From contig UQTV01000002.1 of the NCBI GenBank assembly GCA_900544095.1, positions 186,001 to 250,000 on the forward strand: a stretch of DNA of 64,000 bases, read 5' to 3'. Source of the stretch: an uncultured Collinsella sp. Its GTDB lineage: Bacteria; Actinomycetota; Coriobacteriia; Coriobacteriales; Coriobacteriaceae. Position numbers and translations under genes: made by a program. Of this stretch, positions 61,579 to 64,000 are shown in pieces; the stretch's first letter is position 1, and each line of letters begins with the position of its first letter. Under the pieces are notes generated by a model that ran no database searches, had not been told where the DNA came from, and was given only the letters and a program-made list of their open reading frames with translations.

Positions 61579-62667
61579 CTAGTCTAGGCGGACCGGATCG
61601 TGGGGGTAGGCGTTGAGAATCTCGACGCCGTTCTCGGTCACAAGGGCCAGGTCCTCAATGCGGACGCCGGTGCGGCCGGGGAGATAGATGCCCGGTTCGA
61701 TGGAGAACGTCATGCCTGGCTCTACGACCTGCTCGTTGACCAGCGAGACGTCGCCCGGTTCATGGTCCTGCAGACCGATCGAGTGACCCAGGCGATGCGT
61801 AAAGTACTTTCCGTAGCCAGCGTCCTCAATCACGTCGCGCGCGGCACGGTCCAGGTCGCACATGCGCACGCCCGGTGCGATGAGAGCCTCGGCGGCCTCG
61901 TTGGCGCGGCGCACGATATCGTAGATGCGCGCCGTCTCTTCGTCTGGCTCGCCCCAAAAGAACGTGCGCGTCATATCCGAGCAGTAGCTGCGGCGGCGTC
62001 CACCAATATCGAACAGCACTACGTCGCCGCGCTTGAGTACGGTGTCGTCGGGCTCGTGGTGCGGGTCGCCGGCGTTGGCGCCAAAGCTCACGATCGGCGG
62101 AAAGCTGAAGCCCTCGCAGTCGTGCTTGCGATACAGACCAAGCATCTGGTCGGCAATCTCGCGCTCCGTCACGCCCTCGTGAACGAGCTTGATCGCGTCG
62201 GCCATCACGGCGTCGTTAGCGGCCGAGGACACGCGCATGAGCTCCTGCTCGGCGGCATCCTTGTGGGTGCGCGCGGCGGTGACGGCAAAGTCGCCCAGGA
62301 AAAACTCGCTGGCGGTGTGGCGCTCCATGAGCGGCATCAAAAAGCCGGAGCGCATGACGGTATCGATGCCGAGCGGCTTGATCGGATCGATCTCGCGAGC
62401 GATGGCGTCGGCCACGATATCGGTATCGGTGTGGTAGGCGACGCGGGCATTGTCGTACTCGGGCAGCTGATGCAGGGCGTTGACCAAGATTACGGGCTCG
62501 TCATCGCGCGCGAGCAGCACACCGCAAAAACGCTCGAACATATCGGCATAAAAGCCGGTCAGGTAATAGATCGACCACGGGTCGTTTACGAGCAGCTGTG
62601 CGCCGGGGTGCTGAGCCTCGAGCGCATCGAGCACGCGCGCCACGCGCCGTTCATCGACATGTGCCAT
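61579..62667 (-). CDS. M24 family Xaa-Pro peptidase
   Basis: The 362-residue protein has an N-terminal creatinase-like domain (about 1-130) and a pita-bread catalytic domain with the five metal ligands in order: LFDIGGRRRSYCSDMTRTF (two Asp), THRLGHSIGLQDHEPG (His), FSIEPGIYLPG (Glu) and GVRIEDLALV (Glu). It cleaves X-Pro peptide bonds, as a dipeptidase or aminopeptidase. The ATG at 62667 follows AAAGGATG. Repeats flank it on both sides. Confidence 0.92.
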   Translation of the reverse strand: MAHVDERRVARVLDALEAQHPGAQLLVNDPWSIYYLTGFYADMFERFCGVLLARDDEPVILVNALHQLPEYDNARVAYHTDTDIVADAIAREIDPIKPLGIDTVMRSGFLMPLMERHTASEFFLGDFAVTAARTHKDAAEQELMRVSSAANDAVMADAIKLVHEGVTEREIADQMLGLYRKHDCEGFSFPPIVSFGANAGDPHHEPDDTVLKRGDVVLFDIGGRRRSYCSDMTRTFFWGEPDEETARIYDIVRRANEAAEALIAPGVRMCDLDRAARDVIEDAGYGKYFTHRLGHSIGLQDHEPGDVSLVNEQVVEPGMTFSIEPGIYLPGRTGVRIEDLALVTENGVEILNAYPHDPVRLD

Positions 62668-62801
62668 GAAACATCCTTTCGCTAGGGTGCCACCATGGTA
62701 TCCCCAATGCCAGGGTAGTCAATTTGCGACGGGGCTATTATAGCTGTGTCCAACATGCAGAATGATCGGGCAAAAGTAGTCATAAGAGGGCCGTTCCAAA
62801 T

Positions 62802-62972
62802 GGGCTGGTTTCAAAAGTATGGTGGATTACGGGGCTGGACCTGTATTACTTGACCATGAGAAGAATCGCGAAATTAAAACCGCAGGTAGACGGCTTATCA
62901 AAAATCGAAAATTGCCGGTATGGATGGGGGTCTCCGAATCAGCCCCGTAATCCGGCATAGTTTTGAAATGGC
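62802..62972. repeat. Long inverted repeat with AAACCGCAGGTAGA core and different arms
   Basis: Arms GGTTTCAAAAGTATGGTGG (then ATTACGGGGCTG) and the right complement (62940-62972) pair over about 33 bases. The inside, CGCGAAATTAAAACCGCAGG then TAGACGGCTTATC and GCCGGTATGG, matches the inner part of 47038-47199 and 61369-61534, but the arms are unrelated to theirs. Confidence 0.78.
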
Positions 62973-63010
62973 ACTAAAGTAGGCACAAGCTAAATACCAA
63001 TTCCAAGGAT

Positions 63011-63077
63011 AGTTGCGGTGGAATAGTTCCTGGATGCCGGGGTTTTGGCGGAAATCAGGAACTATTCCACCGCAACT
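63011..63077. repeat. GTTGCGGTG palindromic repeat, copy 3
   Basis: AGTTGCGGTGGAATAGTTCC (then TG) and its perfect complement (ending CCACCGCAACT) give a 22-pair stem around a 23-base loop. The outer 13 bases are shared with 8309-8375; the inner pairs are not. The 466-base gap from 62668 to 63133 is filled mainly by this and the preceding repeat, with no coding frame. Confidence 0.85.
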
Positions 63078-63133
63078 GAGGAGGGCAGGGTGGATGGCAG
63101 GGTAGCTTAAAGAGCCCGTCCCTAATTAGTTAC

Positions 63134-63532
63134 TTAGACTCGGTCGATATCCATGCTGGCGACGAGGTCGATGCTGGTGTTGAGGAGGTTCTCCAGCACG
63201 ACGTCGCCCATGCGGATGGGGGCGTTGACGACTAGGCCACGGATGAGGTTCATGGCTTGGGCGTGGAGTGCCAGCGGGATGGCATCGGCGGTGCGCACGG
63301 GCAGCAGAGCCTCATCGCCGCCGGATACGGCAACGGTGGTGGTGAGCACGCGCATGGGGCAGGTGAGCTCCTGATGTGCGAACTTATCGCCGCGCGGGCA
63401 GTTGTTGCCGGTCACGGAGCGAACTTCCACCACGGCGCCATTTGCGTCGCGCTCCACCTCTACGGTTAGGAGGCACTCGGATGGGCAGGTGGTGCAGTTG
63501 AACTGCAAGGTCTCGGTCGCATTCTTGCTCAT
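63134..63532 (-). CDS. DUF1667 protein, iron-sulfur partner of the FAD oxidoreductase
   Basis: The 132-residue protein has FNCTTCPSECLLTVEVE, then GNNCPRGDKFAHQELTCPMR, the cysteine pattern of DUF1667. It is normally encoded after an FAD-dependent oxidoreductase and glycerol-3-phosphate-dehydrogenase-like subunits in anaerobes, and is thought to be a redox accessory. The ATG follows GAGGAGG, which lies inside the end of the upstream gene; only three bases separate the two. Confidence 0.9.
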   Translation of the reverse strand: MSKNATETLQFNCTTCPSECLLTVEVERDANGAVVEVRSVTGNNCPRGDKFAHQELTCPMRVLTTTVAVSGGDEALLPVRTADAIPLALHAQAMNLIRGLVVNAPIRMGDVVLENLLNTSIDLVASMDIDRV

Positions 63533-63535
63533 GAG

Positions 63536-64000
63536 CTATGCCTCCTCAACGGGATCGACGGACAGGACAATCCCGCTGGCACCCAGGTCGAGTGCGCGCT
63601 GAATCGCCTTTGCCGGCAGCGGGAAGCTTTCCATAACGCTCGGTTTAAACGGGCGGACCTTGCCGGCGAACAGTTCTTCGTCGCCTGCCAGAATGCGCAC
63701 GCGGGCGGCGTCGACTGGTCGGCGCACGCGGAAGTTGAGCTTGGTGAGCGCCGCGGCCGTAATGCGTCCCGGCAGCGCGTATCCCGCAATGCCGGCAGGG
63801 GAGACGGTGAGCTCGCAGTCCGGAACGAGGCCCGCGCCGGTTTCCAGCGCGTACGCCGCTGCAGCTGCGCCAGCCCTCTCGGACTCAGTCGTCACATTGT
63901 CTGCCAGGTCGTGCACGTGCAGCACGTTGCCGCAGGCAAAGATGCCCGGCACGCCCGTCTGCAGGCTCTGATCCACCACGGCGCCGCGCGTGCGCGGGTC
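63536..64000 (-). CDS. NAD(P)/FAD-dependent oxidoreductase, C-terminal part (5' end cut by the window)
   Basis: About 154 C-terminal residues are present and the frame is open at the window edge. SLQTGVPGIFACGNVLHVHD is the second dinucleotide-binding ATG-type motif (GIFACGNV) of the thioredoxin-reductase-like fold, followed by ESERAGAAAAAYAL. After that comes a C-terminal domain with RPFKPSVMESFPLPAKA. Together with DUF1667 downstream this matches the anaerobic FAD oxidoreductase usually found beside a glycerol-3-phosphate dehydrogenase. The substrate is not shown. Confidence 0.85.
   Translation of the reverse strand, partial: DPRTRGAVVDQSLQTGVPGIFACGNVLHVHDLADNVTTESERAGAAAAAYALETGAGLVPDCELTVSPAGIAGYALPGRITAAALTKLNFRVRRPVDAARVRILAGDEELFAGKVRPFKPSVMESFPLPAKAIQRALDLGASGIVLSVDPVEEA

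Overview
The window is 64 kb of GC-rich, densely coding chromosome. It most resembles an anaerobic Actinobacterium of the class Coriobacteriia, probably Collinsella. That call rests on my recognition of the protein families and on the gene mix (selenocysteine machinery, cysteine desulfidase, DUF1667 oxidoreductase pair, formate/nitrite channel, NADP glutamate dehydrogenase, no respiratory chain genes). No database was searched. I see no prophage, insertion sequence, CRISPR array or antibiotic-resistance island.

Layout. 1-13.8 kb: phosphate permease end, Bax-inhibitor-like membrane protein, a PARG-like macrodomain protein with a changed catalytic motif, an SGNH esterase, thiamine genes thiC/thiD under a TPP riboswitch, yaaA, an M18 aminopeptidase, polA and a HAD phosphatase. 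14-20.5 kb: argG behind an arginine-rich leader peptide, argH, ndk, rpiB and a cysteine desulfidase. 20.7-31.7 kb: HAD hydrolase, rpsA, RNase P RNA, YigZ, a C-GCAxxG-C-C protein, O-acetylhomoserine sulfhydrylase, an MFS exporter, xpt, an ArfB-like rescue factor, a lipid kinase and a ClC protein. 31.9-52.9 kb: a molybdenum and selenium region. It holds moeA, a MoaB/MogA gene, modABC, selD (itself a selenoprotein with an in-frame TGA), yedF, DUF3343, a cysteine desulfurase, brnQ, tRNA-Pro, tRNA-Gly, a formate/nitrite channel, selA, selB, a tRNA-Sec gene (selC), gdhA and a two-gene molybdenum hydroxylase. 53-64 kb: tRNA-Leu, tig-clpP-clpX, valS, folC, a proline peptidase, and DUF1667 with a partial FAD oxidoreductase.

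How the genes fit together. selA, selB, selC and selD supply the core selenocysteine-insertion pathway, and yedF, DUF3343 and the desulfurase are selenium-delivery candidates. modABC imports molybdate, moeA and the MoaB/MogA gene complete the cofactor, and the xdh-type enzyme at 49-53 kb would consume it. tig-clpP-clpX is a folding and proteolysis cluster.

The most unusual content is intergenic. At least six families of structured repeats sit between genes. Several show compensatory base changes between copies, so the fold is conserved while the sequence of the stems is not. In some copies the outer arms look like inverted copies of neighbouring genes. The argG leader, with mutually exclusive pairings across tandem arginine codons, is the strongest candidate for an undescribed regulatory device.
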